From assembly GCA_030340625.1 (NCBI GenBank), contig JAOPHQ010000576.1, positions 308,501 through 372,500 of the forward strand: DNA of 64,000 nucleotides, in the 5' to 3' direction. The position numbers and the translations under genes were made by a program. Positions 1-14,972 of the stretch are shown here, piece after piece. Position 1 is the stretch's first letter. Every line of letters begins with the position of its first letter. A model generated the notes under the pieces. The model searched no databases. It was not told the origin of the DNA and worked only from the letters and a program-made list of their open reading frames with translations. The stretch comes from Merluccius polli. Taxonomy: Eukaryota > Chordata > Actinopteri > Gadiformes > Merlucciidae.

Positions 1-1378
1 CACTTGTTCAACATCTAATCTTTTCAGCACAGCAACAGTAATGTATTTCACCTCCACTGCTGCTGAATATGTATGAGAACCTCTGAGCCCTTGCCGAAAC
101 TGAGGCATGAAACACTGACATAAGAGAACTTCTTGTATGAGATGGTTGGTTTATGGCTTTTAAGCACAAGCCACAGTGTAAATCATTCAAAATTTTTTTT
201 ATTAGACGCCAAATTAGGTACAGTAGTAAAAACTGAAAATGTTTTGAAAAACACGCATGCAATTGTTATTGCCCCAACGGGCAACAGATGTAGTTCATCC
301 AATAAGCCACGACACAGTAGCACCTACAAAACTACCCAAGGGTGAGCTGCCAGTGAAACCAACATAGTATGTACAGTATATGTTACTCTGTAAGTCGGTA
401 TATTGAAAGTTCAATGTATATGGTTCTGTTTATGCCAAAAATGTCATTACTGTCTGTAAAAATGATGTCACTTTGACATTAAACGCATGAAAAGCCGAGT
501 AATACACATTAGGATTACTATACATTAGTATAGTAATACCATACTAAAACTTAGTATATTATTATTTAGTATAGTATAAACTTAGTATGTGTTACTATAC
601 AGAAGACCACAGGTAATTTCTTCGATCTTGTTCTTTTCTATGCAGCGTTGGATCATGTTTGCAAATAATTCCCATTTGTTTTTCGGTATCAACTAGTTAT
701 GTAATTCAAAAGGACCCCAGTGAGACATGTGAGTCATAATCACACTCACCAGGGCACATTCATGTTACCTAACCACCAGGCCCTTTTCTTCATCAGATCC
801 CCTCCTGTCCACTATCTTTGACTCCAAACTCACTCTCTTTACTCAACTTTGATCATCTACACTTGACATAATAGAAATAATTACAAAACGGTAATTGATC
901 ATTTGTATTTACATGAAAAGACAAGTCTGTTTTTAATATATGTTTTCTTAAAAAGATATGGTTCTGGTGAATACATGTTGCACTATTTTTTTAAAAAGGG
1001 ACAAGAGTAAAGTGTCATTAAAAATAAAGACTCTCGGAATGACAGCATGAAAATAAGTCTCCAATTCTTTGCTTCTTGATAATATTTTGTAATGTTATTG
1101 TTAGAATTTCCTAGCCTTTAAAACACACACAACAGGTAAAAGCCAGAGATCCAACAAATCAGCAAGCAGGTCTTGCCCGATGCTATTGGAGTTAAACAGA
1201 GAGATCTGGCCGAGGAGCTCCCGGCTGATTCAATTAAGGTGTAATCAGAGGGGGCGTCCCAAAATTATGCTAGGGGTTCGCCACTAATCTGAGAGGTACA
1301 TCAGGAAGAGACAATGGTTGGTGGGTGAGTGAGTGAGGACAGGAGAGGTGCACAGGCTAGCAAACTGGGGAGAGCCAG

Positions 1379-1381
<3 letters not shown>

Positions 1382-1422
<41 letters not shown>
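1382..1422. repeat. (TG)n microsatellite
   Basis: About 20 copies in the rptor intron. Confidence 0.95.
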
Positions 1423-1423
<1 letters not shown>

Positions 1424-4400
1424 GAAATTAGTTGAAAGAAAGAAAGGAAAAAGAGACAAAGAGCTTAAGAGAGAGACAAGGATGATACAGCAGCAGATCC
1501 TGTAAATGTCAGTTGAGTGATTGAATTATCTAATAAGGTAAAAGGAGTCGAGACTGGGGCTGCATTCACACACATCTCATGAGTTATGCACACCTTGGCC
1601 TGAAGGGGGAACTGTAGTTCTCCTTGCATGCAGATAAAATGTAACAATAACCTGCTCTATAGCACTTTCACTTTATCCATCCCATTATATCCATCAAGTT
1701 TCAAGGCCAGGGGAAAACAAGCTGTTTTTAGCATTGTGCTATGCGCTGGCTGTTACCATTCATCAAGATGTCAAGTTCTCAGACAGCGTGACCTTTTTCA
1801 GATGCTCTGACACCCTTGAAGCAAGCCTGTAAAGAACCGTAGAGGGAATCTCTTTTGGCGGCTACACAACCGATGTAACATTGCAGAAGGCCTAATGCAG
1901 GGGAAAGATGCAACAGCTGGTAACATATTCCATGTCTGTCATTCCATTTAATGGAATGAGGAATTTATGTTTGGCCAGGTCTTCAAGGCCAAAGGCAGAA
2001 CCATGGCGGAAACACTCATTTAGTGAAGATCTTTCTAGAACAGATAATATGTAGGAAGTGTGTACTCAGTTTTGTTTGAGTCATTGTTCCAAAACAGGAT
2101 AAGAACTAGTAAATAATACGTCCTACATTGTACATCTACAATTACTTTAAAAAAAAAAAACGCAACATGAACAAAACAGTTATCTCTTAACATAAAGGCC
2201 ACCGTCATTTAAAGTTTTAAACCTAGCACGGACAACATTATATCGAGTGCATCCACACTGAGCAATAATGGAAGAGGAGTCTTTAGGGTAAGAACACAGG
2301 TTTACCCAGATAATGCTGCTTTAGATGACATTGTCATTCCTGATTTCTGAACAATGAGCCCCAGTGACCAGTGATGAAATGTCAGTAAAAGCATATGTAG
2401 AATTAAAACTTCCCCATAGCCATCTCCTGTTTAAAGGTCAACAAAGGAGAAAATGTCATGTTTAGACGACTATGCAGCCAGAAGGGTGTGTAGAAATGGA
2501 CAGAATGTCAATGTATATTTGAGCAGGTAGAGCAGCCAAATATTTACACTCATATTGAGCTGACAAACAAGAATGTTCATTGTTATACAGAACATGAAAG
2601 ACACTAATATTTGGGAATTAAAAAGGATTCATAAAATTCCTTATTTAGATTGTTACATCAATCTCCATAACAAATGTAAAAGGTATTCATTAACAGGATG
2701 AATGATTGATTATGAATACCAATGGAATTTGCAGAGAACTGAGACAGTAATAATCCATCCATCTTTAATTCATGTTCGCATTCACATTTATTGATTTAAT
2801 TAATTATTTATACGTCACTTTAATTTCCTGTATTTATAAATGATTCAACAATTTGTCAAGGATAACTCTTTCATAAAACACATTTAGTTCCTATTACTTT
2901 ATAACCATGTACACATTGATTCACAAATTGTGCTTCCCCATATGACTAGCTATACAGAAATCGACTACATCAGTATGGTCTCAGCCACTGTATGAAAGAT
3001 TGGGAGACATGTAAACAAAATGATCATCTCGGGACGAAAAATACTATTATATAGGGTGTAGCAAGGGGCCGTGTTCATTTTGACAGCAGTGACAGCTACA
3101 GCGCGTCTGTTCCACGAGCAGCCCTATGTTAAAATACAGCATAAAAATAAGCCCTTGGCCAGTGATAGATAGTGGTAACCAGGGAGTCAGGCTTGTTAGA
3201 CAGAAACACTAAGATAGAGGGATAGGGATTTTTTTTCATTAACATGAAAGCATATCAGATTAGTGATTGAGTCACAAAGTCTAAGCGGGAATCCATCCAC
3301 AAATAATATTGACAAGGCCCTTGGGGTGTCCAAATACTCCGGCTATTGCAAACCCTGAAGCATCGGTACACATCCCTCCCATGGTCATATCCTGCCTTCC
3401 ATGAAAATGTGACATCATAGGAACAACAAAAGGTCATTTATATCTTGAACACAACTCATCCAGGATCCATCACCCTCACATACACCATACAAGTGGGAAG
3501 GGAAATTACAGTGAGCCGTCTCTTGGTCACTTGCTGCACACAATGATCCATGCCCACGCAAACACCCACGCCGATTCTTGTCCCCTCAGAGACGACTGGG
3601 GAAAATGCAACGTTACTAGGGCCACGACTACTTAACCTCCCACAAGGAACGTTGTCCATCAGGAGAAATTGAAAAGGCCATTACTGATTATGTGGCAGAT
3701 TATAATGCCAACTCGTTACATAAAATTGCATTGTATGGAGCACTCATACGCACAGGAGTAGAGTCCACGCAAACACTCACACCAGAGGTTGTGAATGACA
3801 CAGACGTGACGTCAATGGCAGCCGGAGAAGCACAAAAAAAAGAAAACTCAATCTTGAGGTGTGGGTTTCCGGGAAGGTGATGAGTGGTAATGGGGAACGG
3901 CTTGTGAAGAGATGGCATTTAAGAGGCACTTTGCAAAAAAAACTATTACTTTACACCGAGCCACGATCCGACTCCACCCACCTAGGGTTAATAGCTCCAC
4001 TTTCCACCAATTAGTTGCTATAAACCCATGATCAAACAACAAAACGGGAGAGAGAAAATACAGTATAAACAAGGTGTACCACAGTCCCTTGAATATCCTT
4101 CACCAACAATTGGAGTTGAAATGTAATATTTTATCCAATACAACAGAGCGCAAACAGTAGAGTTCAGGTGACATCAGGGCTAACAATAAGTCTCCTTGTT
4201 TCAAGCAGGCGATGCGAGCTCGGAGGTGAGCATGGCGCAGGCAGCTGATATATTACCTGAAGGAAAATGGCATTAGTGGCACGGTGAGGCATGGTGGTGC
4301 AGCTATTAAAGTCCATCCATCCAGCTATGGGTCTCGAAACAAGTCTCTCTACCATTCATGAATCAGAGTAGACTCCTACTCCATGGGCACATAACTTTGC

Positions 4401-5636
4401 CCAAAAAGGCTAAGAAAAGGCAAAAAAAAATAGAAATAGAATCATTCTTTTTGCGTTTTTTGTTTTATTATAAAGCATGTTTAGTCTCTCTCCACGTTTC
4501 CTTTTAGTATCCTGGGCAGAGCCTTGTCTTCTCTTTGAAACATGAGATGGTGAATTGAGACAACTGAGAGGAGATGGGGGGGGGGGAAAAAAACAATCAA
4601 TGAGAGCTTCCTCTCCAATATGAACTTAAGCAAATGCCTCACTTCCTGGTTTCATTATCACAGGCGGATGTTGGGAACATTTAGCATTGCAATTTGTTTA
4701 TGCTTACATTGGTAACTGGTCCTCACAAGTGCGAACTTGTATGTGCACGTGAACATGCACAATACTTCACACCGCAGGCATGAGACTGAAAAGCGTTCAC
4801 TAATAAGACATCTATTACAATGATAAACAACTCACCAATCAGTTTGTATTAGTCACATTTCAAAGACGAATCATACGTCTTTAAGAACAACACTTCCAGA
4901 AATGCTTTAGGTGTTTGTCCTGGCAGAGAAAATACAAAACATTTGCTATGAAATGAATTTCAAAACGAAAAATGTAAATCAATAAACCGTGTTTGTTTAG
5001 TTACGAGTCACAAAAAAAAAAATCAAATGTGTTCAAGCTGTTCCTTTGCCGCGCCATTAGTTGCCTGTTAAGGTACTTCCCTTCACTCTAATCGGCTTCT
5101 GTGCTCCATCCTACAGTGGCCTGGCGAGAATTACACAGAGAGGAGATTGAGTGGAGGTTGGAAGGGGCACTGGTGCCATGGACCATTAACCTGGGGGGGG
5201 GGTGTTTTTAGAGACTAGATGGCTTCTCTGTGGTCTCTGCTCGAGTGAGCCCCATTTACTGCTGTCCTCCGGACAGGAACATGTATGACGAGGGTATGTC
5301 CTCAGAATGTATGTATTCTAAAGCGCATGTGTTAAAGTGAGAACACAGCAATGTGTACGAGGGTGCTTAGGAAGGTACTTCTTGTGTGTGTTTGGTATGC
5401 ACACACCGTACCGGGCTATGCATCAAGAGAGGAGTGGACAGAGGAAAAGGTCAGAAGAACAAAACAAAGCAATGCACCTTGGAACATGATATGATGAGCT
5501 GTTTATGGGCTGTTGTTCTTTCAGTGGACATATTGATCTCTGAGCACAGAAGAGGGTAAAATAGAGCAAACGAGAGTTGGCTTGGCGCTTCATGGTATTT
5601 TTAGAATCCGGACGAGTAGACAGACAAGGGGAATCA

Positions 5637-5740
<104 letters not shown>

Positions 5741-8080
5741 GTGTTAGAGGTAGATGGCTGATGCTTGAGGCTGTGCCTCCATTTCTTGGTCTCTAGACCC
5801 GATGATATACTGGTTTAAACATGTGCCTCACCAATACCCAGAGGTCTTTCGGAGTGGTGTACAGTTTTCTATGTAAAAAAAACGACAATATCCACACATT
5901 TGTATTGGACACACGTGTTCTTACGGACCACTACGGTGACACGAAGCGTTCTCACATTACTGCGAGAGTGGAGACAAACAGGAGGTGGAAAGGGTCCTTC
6001 ATTTCCTAATCTGAATCGATTGCAACAATGGTTTCGTATGATAACTCAGTGAGTCACACAGCCCCTTGCCCCAAGGGTCACTGTAGAAATATTTATACCC
6101 TGATCAATAAGTCCATATCCACTGACCAAGATATTTATAACCTGTGAATATATTATGTATGAATGAATAGTGTGTGTGTGTGTGTGTGTCTCTCTCTCAT
6201 CACTGCCGTTGTGTACCTTTATTTTGTGCTTGAGTGACGAAGGTGAATGACTAAATGAAGTTCTGTCCTGTTACACACTGTGTAAATACAATTTTGTGTG
6301 TGTGGTTAACTGTTAGGGTCTTTTACTTTTCTCTTTTTTAAGGTAGCTTAGAGAGAGATTCTATATTGTATACTGAAAATCAGGGTACTAAGCCCCCCCA
6401 CCCACCCGCCTCCCAGTTCCTACAACCTAAATCACATGGATAACAACGCACTGAGAGCATGTTCTCCGCCTGCACATTCCAGTAAAAAACAAGCAACGCA
6501 TTCATGGTTAAAAAATAGCTCTATACATCTCCAAGGACCTGAACGCCTTTTTGGATTTAGTGGAGGAGAATCAGCTATGAATATCTTGTTCCATTGAAGA
6601 GAGTCAAAGGAGAGGTTACATTCATATTGCATTCAAGGTAATGGGATTCAGCAGGATGCTGCAGATGGCTTTTATTGGATTGGATTTATAGGATGTCAGG
6701 AAAAGGAAACGGACAAGTGCGCCTAAAAGCATTTAGGAGAAATACCCCACGAATTAACTTGTACGGCTCACAGAGCGAGTTGTCAGGCAGCTATTCCAAC
6801 GCACCTTCTCAGGTACCAGGAGGGGCAGGGGCTGATGGTCAACAGAAATAATACAAATAAATAAATAGAACAAATAAAAACACCTCAATAATTCAGAATA
6901 GCATTAACCCAGTGACCTGCATAAAGGTCAATGCTTTAATGGAGATCTACAGTAACTGTAGATAGTTTACAGTTATAGCTTCAAAAGGTACTACGGACAA
7001 CACAACATTTTTACACTTTTTCTCAGCGGTTTACTATGGGTACAACAGTTCATCAAACTGGACACAAGAATGCAACTTTATTGGCACTGAGAAATACTGA
7101 TTGATAAGCGCAGAATGATGATTTGTATACAAGGTGCCTTGTAGTTCAACCTGATCCAGAGACAAACAAATGGCCTGATGGGCATCCAATCTTATCAAGT
7201 GATTGGGTTGTTTGTTTTATGTTTTAAAATATAATGTAGTGAATAATTAAACTGTTTTTTCTTCTGTTTTTACATTGTAATGTTCCATTCTGTCTGGAAA
7301 GCACTTAGTGGTTTAAAGGTGCTATATATATATAAGCTATATATAAATTAAGTAAAGTTGTTTTTATTTCAGACCCAATGAAACAGCGTGTTGGCTTTAA
7401 GACAGACCTTTTAAGAAAGGGTATAATATAAATTACTTGTTCATTTGTTAGGATAGATTTTGCGGACCAACAATTTATTGAACACTCTAATGGACAACAA
7501 CAGGAGTCCACCTGCCTTTCTCCACAAAATAGAATAATGTGGTTGATTTATTTAGGCAAATAAAACTGAGTACTTGTGAAAATTAGGAAAGAGCAAAAAA
7601 CAAGCATTGACTATATATTTCCCCAACAAAAATACACTGTACTGAACAGTTCAAGCATATTTAGCAATTGTGGCAAACCCTCATCTAGATGAAAAGAGTA
7701 ACAGAGGTGTAGTAGACCAAAGGGGAATGCAGCAGGACAGTCAGTCTAAGATTTATCATCCCTTCTTTCTCTTGTTTCTTCTTGTTGTTTGGCTCTACTA
7801 TCCTTGTACTTTCACATTTGCTTGTCTCCTCTCCGTGTCTACTGACAGGTACGGGGGGCTTTGGGGCAAGAGGAAGGGAAGGGGGCGGGGTTTCATATCT
7901 ACAGATAATTTTAATGTATAGCCTTGTGCACACATGCAGGGTTTAAAAGTCTGAGAAAGCGATCGGCAACATAATATTCAGCATGGTTTCTTTCCTATAG
8001 TAAAATTAAATATTGTGTCAAACCACTTTAAGAACAGGTGAGAGGTCTCCGTGGTTCAGCCTCCCTTCACAGATCTGTCA

Positions 8081-8200
<120 letters not shown>

Positions 8201-8208
8201 ATTCTCCT

Positions 8209-8262
8209 TGTTCACCTGTCATGGAGGGTGGCTTGGACAGAAGGCTCCATGACAGGTGAACA
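8209..8262. repeat. 18-bp perfect inverted repeat
   Basis: TGTTCACCTGTCATGGAG at 8209-8226 faces its exact reverse complement at 8245-8262, with an 18-nt loop. Confidence 0.9.
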
Positions 8263-9595
8263 GGGGGATTCTAGCCCTGGAAACGCTCCAGCAGCCCCGT
8301 GCGTGGACATTCACAATCGATATCAAACGCATGGAGACCACACGGCTAACCATGTGTGTGTGCTTCTGCATGTGTGTATGTGTGTGCTACCATGTGTGTC
8401 TGTGTTTACAATGGGCGGGTATCTGACAAGTGAACCTACATTTATGTATGGAGGGAGGTCACAACAGCACTTATCAAGGTCACCACTCAAGATGTAACAG
8501 CAGACAGAGTAGCTCAGGTTACAAATGCAACAGATGAATGTTGAAACAGTGGCGCAATGTTGGCGAATTCTGTAGATAAGGCGGTCACTTTCGAGAAATA
8601 GCCAACATTGTTGTATAATGTGAGCTCCAGAAATGGCTTTGCCCTTTGAACAAGCAACAAGCATTATTGATCAGAGTAGCACTTATTCGACACCATAAAC
8701 AAATTATGTTTCCACTAATTATTAACTAGAAGTCTTGCCATCAGGCCCTATAATAACATTCCTTAATCCACACACACACACACGCACGCACGCACGCGCC
8801 CTCTGTGAGGCTTTTCCGGTGCAACCAGGTTTCCAATTAAAGATGTGGGCTGCTAGCCGTAGCAGAAGAAGGTTGGAAGGTGGGGAGAGAACAAGGGCAG
8901 CTGACAGGAGAGGAAAAGGAGGTGATGAGAGAGGAAGAGAAAAGAAAGGCGAGAGGCTCTCCTGCTTGTGTAATGATGCCGGGGCGAGAGAGAGATGAGA
9001 GAAGAAGTCCTGTCGTGGACACACTCGACATGGCTGTGTCTGCATGGTATTACAAGAAGTCGTATTGTTCTGGCTTGGTCCAGGGCAGTCAATATGTCGC
9101 TGCCGAAGCTAGTGCACGATTCAGCCAGTGCAAAAGTGACATCGTTGTCAGGCATACTTAAAAATAAAAATGAGAGAAACGGGCATCGGCAGGCTTTTCG
9201 GGGCTGGGCCCCAGAGAACGGCGGTGTTTAAGCTGCTTTGAGGAGGGGCAAAGTCTGAGGATCAGATCCGCTAGCATAAGGCTGCTGGGCCATGAGGGAC
9301 AGCATCAGTGAGGAGACGGAAATCCTCCGACTTTAATACACTCAAAACTATTTTTCAAAAGAGTTTGAAATAAAAAAAGTTCCACTGCCATAAACAGACA
9401 CAAAATCCAAACACCTAAATGAAGCCTACCAGCTGTTTACTGACCTAATTTAACAGAACGGTGTTAACATTGACTTCTCTCACAGTTATTTATTTAGAAA
9501 TAAAGATAAACACAACAAAACTAGCAAACAAAGATGGTGTTTGGGGAGGTTGGGTCAAGAATTCATGCTTCCATTCAAAACATGCATTGTCCAAC

Positions 9596-10124
9596 TGTTA
9601 CATGCCAGGCTTCGACAGTGGCACTAGTGTTTGTGGGCATATCTCTTGTACTCCCTTTGTCTTCCCCACAGGTACCTCCCTCCTTTGTTCCTGATTGGGT
9701 GACCTGACGTTATAAAAGGCCACACCCCACGAAGTAGCGCTCTATCAGAACTTTGTCAGCATGTGCTACATGTGGAGTTGTTCGTTTGTCTGTTGGTCTG
9801 TTTTACCGTGTGCTACCTGCCCTTTGTGTTGTCCTCCCTTTCATCCCTGGGAAGGGGGCAAGGTAAGCTGGGAATACCTTTTACAATTCACGCACGTAGA
9901 TAACCCCTTGTCTAGAAACACTGGGTAAGCGGTGGATGCCACCCACGAATGTTATGTTTTGCCAAGTTGCTTTCCTTTAGCTCCACCATCGGTCCCCTTA
10001 GCCTTCCCTTTGTGTTTCCCCACAATAAATATACTTTAACTTTTCAGTTGTTTCTCTTTAATGTTTTCCACCCCTGGTTGTTATGTTAGTTCCTTTACCC
10101 CTTAGACAGTTTAAGAACGTAACA
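9596..10124 (+). mobile_element. Solo LTR of a retroelement, 529 bp
   Basis: It begins TGTTACATGCC and ends CGTAACA, so the ends are inverted TGTTAC/GTAACA. It is flanked by a perfect 5-bp duplication CCAAC (9591-9595 and 10125-10129). Inside are an inverted CCAAT box (ATTGG, near 9694), a TATAAAAGG box at 9711 and AATAAA at 10024, in the order expected of U3, R and U5. There is no internal coding region or second LTR, so it is a recombination remnant. The 5-bp duplication fits Gypsy or similar elements; the family is not determined. Confidence 0.85.
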
Positions 10125-10129
10125 CCAAC

Positions 10130-11845
10130 AAAAAAGATCTATGCTAGGAAAGACATGCATTAAGCCTTCGCTTTTAATTTCTAGTTTATTAGATAGCTAG
10201 TTTATTAGATAGCAAATTTTAACTTGCATTGCAACACCAACAGTGAATTTTAGATGGCACAAAAATAAAAAATACCCAGTACCGTGCCATTCCACCCACA
10301 ACCCATCAGAGCAAAAATGTTCCTAGTGGTTTTCAATTATGTGTATTTTTTAGATAAAGCTTCAAACAAAAGCAAGAAAAGTTATTGTTTGTGGGGTGCT
10401 GTATTGGGAAAGATGGATGAATTTATAATTTACACTCAAGGTTAAAAACTAGAAATCACTAAAAAAAAAGGATTTAAAAACCCGAACAGAAGAGACTAGA
10501 ATACAATAGTTTCTTATTCAAAAGAAAAACCAAGTCAAAGCCAGCTCCCATTGAAAGAGCCTCCTGGTCTGTGTGAACTAGTGCACTGCATGCAGACCTC
10601 CAGCAGCAAGAGCAGGAAACTCTACTCGAGAGAGCAATTAGAGCCCCACATATAAAAGGGAGCGTGCAGAAGGATGGGGAGGATAAGTGGGGCACTCATT
10701 TAAATGAACGCTCAAGCGAAGCAGAGGGGAGACATTAATGATCTACAAGGAGGGCAGGCTCACTAATTGTGCAGAGGGTGATCCCGGGAAGGTCCCTGGA
10801 ATCAAAAGCAATCAAGGCCCAAATTGTGGACAAAGTGCCTTGATTGACTGCAGAATGATGTGGGAGGGGAAGAGAAGCCACATGACTGGCTGCTTAATGG
10901 CCGTGTCCTGTCGTTGTGACACACAGAACATACTGTGTATGTACATAGAAGACAAATGGATGCAAGATGTTGATATATATATCGTGTTTGTGGACTATTT
11001 GGGAAGCATTATTGAATTGACCGTCCAATTGGTAAGGCTTACACATTTAATGGATGAGGAACACATGTTTTTCCTGACACTTCCCAGGCCCAGTGGATAC
11101 ATCTCAATTTACCAAGCAGTGAATGTTATTTAAATTGGACTAAAAAAGTACTACCGGCTGTGAGAAAACGAAACTTTGAGCTTTTATAAAAATTAAAAAA
11201 AAAACAAAGGTGTTGAGGGCGGAGAAATGTAATCTCAGAGACTCTATTGCACTTAAGATAAGATTGGTGGAACTTAAGATCTGTTGGTGGTAAACATAAA
11301 AAATACAGTACATTTACGGCATTCATTCTTTATCAATATCCACCGTAGCTTGTGTTATGTATATGTCAAAGTGCATTTGAGCAGAAGAGACAAAATATAC
11401 CATAGTCATGCTCAGTATTTGAAGTTTATCAGCTCGGGGAGGTAGGAAATTGATATGAGTGAAATGTGGCCCACTGGCTCCTGTATGCAAAACAGGTCAA
11501 GCCGAGTGGTGAGACGAAGGAAGATGAGAGGAAGTGCAAGTCAGGGTGGGAGGAGGTAGGGGAGTGGCTGCAGAGTCACATGGACGTGATTAGTCATGGC
11601 CACTTAAAAAGCAGAAGAAAGACTTTGCTTTTGGTAATTTAATTCGGAATGTCAGCAAAATAATAAAAAAGACACAAATAAATTAACTACGTCTGACCGA
11701 TCCGAAGGATGAAGTACACTCATTTCAAAGCCTCAAGAGTCCTGTATTGTTATTTTTCCATCACAAACCAATACTTCCATCGACCTGAATCTCCCTTGCT
11801 GACCCTTAATGTGTCAAACACGCCTGCACTACGAATAAGCAACTT

Positions 11846-11877
<32 letters not shown>

Positions 11878-13056
11878 CCTTTTTCATACATGTCAAGAAT
11901 AACCCAGAGTTGGGCAGGTGGAGTGGCTCCAATGTGTGCTCCCTGAGTCACTTCCTGCCTTCCTGTGTTGCTGCCGCCTGCTCTGCATCCTCTTCAGGGC
12001 TTAGTTCCAGTACACTCATGCAAATTCAGAGACACACGTGCACATGCACACAAACACAAACACGATCATGAGTAGTTACTGTGAGGACACCAGTATCACA
12101 TGTACATTTCTAGATTTCTAAGGTTGCACTTATTTTCTTTCTCATGAAAAAAGGACTCCCCAAAAATATTATTAGGTTATACTTAAGCATGGTGCTTAGC
12201 ATAGTCATGCTATCTCTCAAGGTAGTGTGAGTCTCTTTTGTACAGCCCAAACTAAGCTCTATCCAGCATCGACATGTACGTGTTCCCACAGCAGTACGAA
12301 AGCTTCCAACTCATTCTCCTTTATGGCCTTGTATATTTTCGATTCTATTGTCTACCGGAAGACTCTGTGCACTTATTGATCGGCAGCAGCAGTAGTCCAT
12401 AGAGTATCCATGTTGTTTCAGACTGCTTCATTGCCTTTGCTACTTTGCCTAAACTCCCCCCACCCTACCCTCTCCTCACTAGAATATTATGATGAAAGTG
12501 AATAGAGAATGGTTGCTGCTACTAAGCACCAGCGGCTCCACTGAGGCCCATTCCAGTCTATAAGCCAAGGGTTTGGTTCTGAAAAATCACGGCCGCTTCA
12601 TTGGGAAAGAAAGTCTGACTGTGAAGGGGATGGTAATTGTGAACACAGGTTACACCGACGGAAAACTCAATGAGAGAAGTCCTAGATAAAGGCCAAATCG
12701 AGGACTATGAGCTTCAGAAAGAGCGAGTGAGCGGGCAACAGCTGGGGTTTCTTCTTCTGTTTCTCTATGCACAAGGGTGAACCTGTGAGTGCAGCAGCAA
12801 ATAAAGACATTCATTTGTGACTGAGTGGAAGTGGTGACTTTTTGAGCTCCTCCGAGCACTGACTTCAGCAGCCAACTGTGTGTGCCTTCAAACATGGATG
12901 AATATGGAGTAGATCAGGAAGGGCACATATAAACAGGAGCAGTTGGTTATAAACGGGAGCAGTTGGTTTTACATGTTAATGCACACTCCTTTCTAAAGAA
13001 CTACTGTTGAAATTAGGTATATAGGATAATTTCAACATCTACTCTTATTATTATTA
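10130..13056. other. rptor intron 3, no gene seen
   Basis: Unique-looking intron sequence with one CA microsatellite. No exon of raptor or other protein was recognised. Confidence 0.7.
11847..11876. repeat. (CA)n microsatellite
   Basis: About 15 copies. Confidence 0.95.
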
Positions 13057-13569
13057 TAGGGCCAAGCACAAAGTGCGAGACACCCTATTGTAATTGTTAG
13101 TTTTTTTGTAATTGTTAGTTTTATTGTTATTATGCTCAGCCAAAACCGCCCAGTTGCTTTTCATGAATCTTTCCACAATGGTAGAGGGTGACAAAAGATT
13201 GCCAAATAACAAAATGTACACGGATTTGCCCAATGGTGGCATTATAGCAAAGGTCTGAAAATGCAAACTTTGAACAAGCATATCTCATGACCCCTTTGAC
13301 CTACAACTTTGTACACATACCTATCTCGTAATGATGAACAAGTTTGCCTCAAGAACCCATAAGTCAAGGTTATCCGGTCTGAAGTTCATCCAAATTGGAC
13401 AATAGGGTGCTACAGTGGTCAATTGAAAATGACAACTTTGAACAAGTGTATCTCCTGACCTACGGTCATGAAACTGTGTGCGTATCACCAGACCATAGCT
13501 GAGATTATTCCATCGCCATCAACCCTATGAAAACAAAGGTCGTAATGGTCTGCATTAGGCTTGGCCCCC
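13057..13569. mobile_element. Unclassified interspersed element with AGGGCCAAGC/GCTTGGCCC ends
   Basis: It starts after (TTA)n with AGGGCCAAGCACAAAGTGCG, which folds as a stem-loop (GCAC-AAA-GTGC inside AGGG/CCCT), and ends GCTTGGCCCCC. The body repeats phrases such as CAACTTTGAACAAG twice (about 13268 and 13435), as non-autonomous fish repeats often do. No open reading frame of note. Confidence 0.55.
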
Positions 13570-14665
<1,096 letters not shown>

Positions 14666-14972
14666 ATGGAAAGTGTCCTAACAAACTGATGTTTGCAATT
14701 AGCTATAATAACAAGGCAAGGGAATTAAACTCATATACATCAACTACCATCAAACATGTAACAAGTAGGCAACAACAGGCAGAGAAGTCCCAAACCAAAT
14801 CTCCGGCGAACCAAGAGAAAGGCAGGGGGTGGGATGTGGAGGGAGAAATCGAGAGGGGGAGATATTAAGGGTGACATACAAAGACCAAATGGAATCTTTG
14901 AATATATATATGCATGTCTTGAAAGAGAATAGGGGAGCAGAGCAAGCACACTGCATTGTAAAAACAAAAAGA

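Noticed and set aside
10738..11133. 131-residue plus-strand frame in the rptor intron
   Set aside because: No domain, codon bias or splice context was seen, and the start used is not supported.
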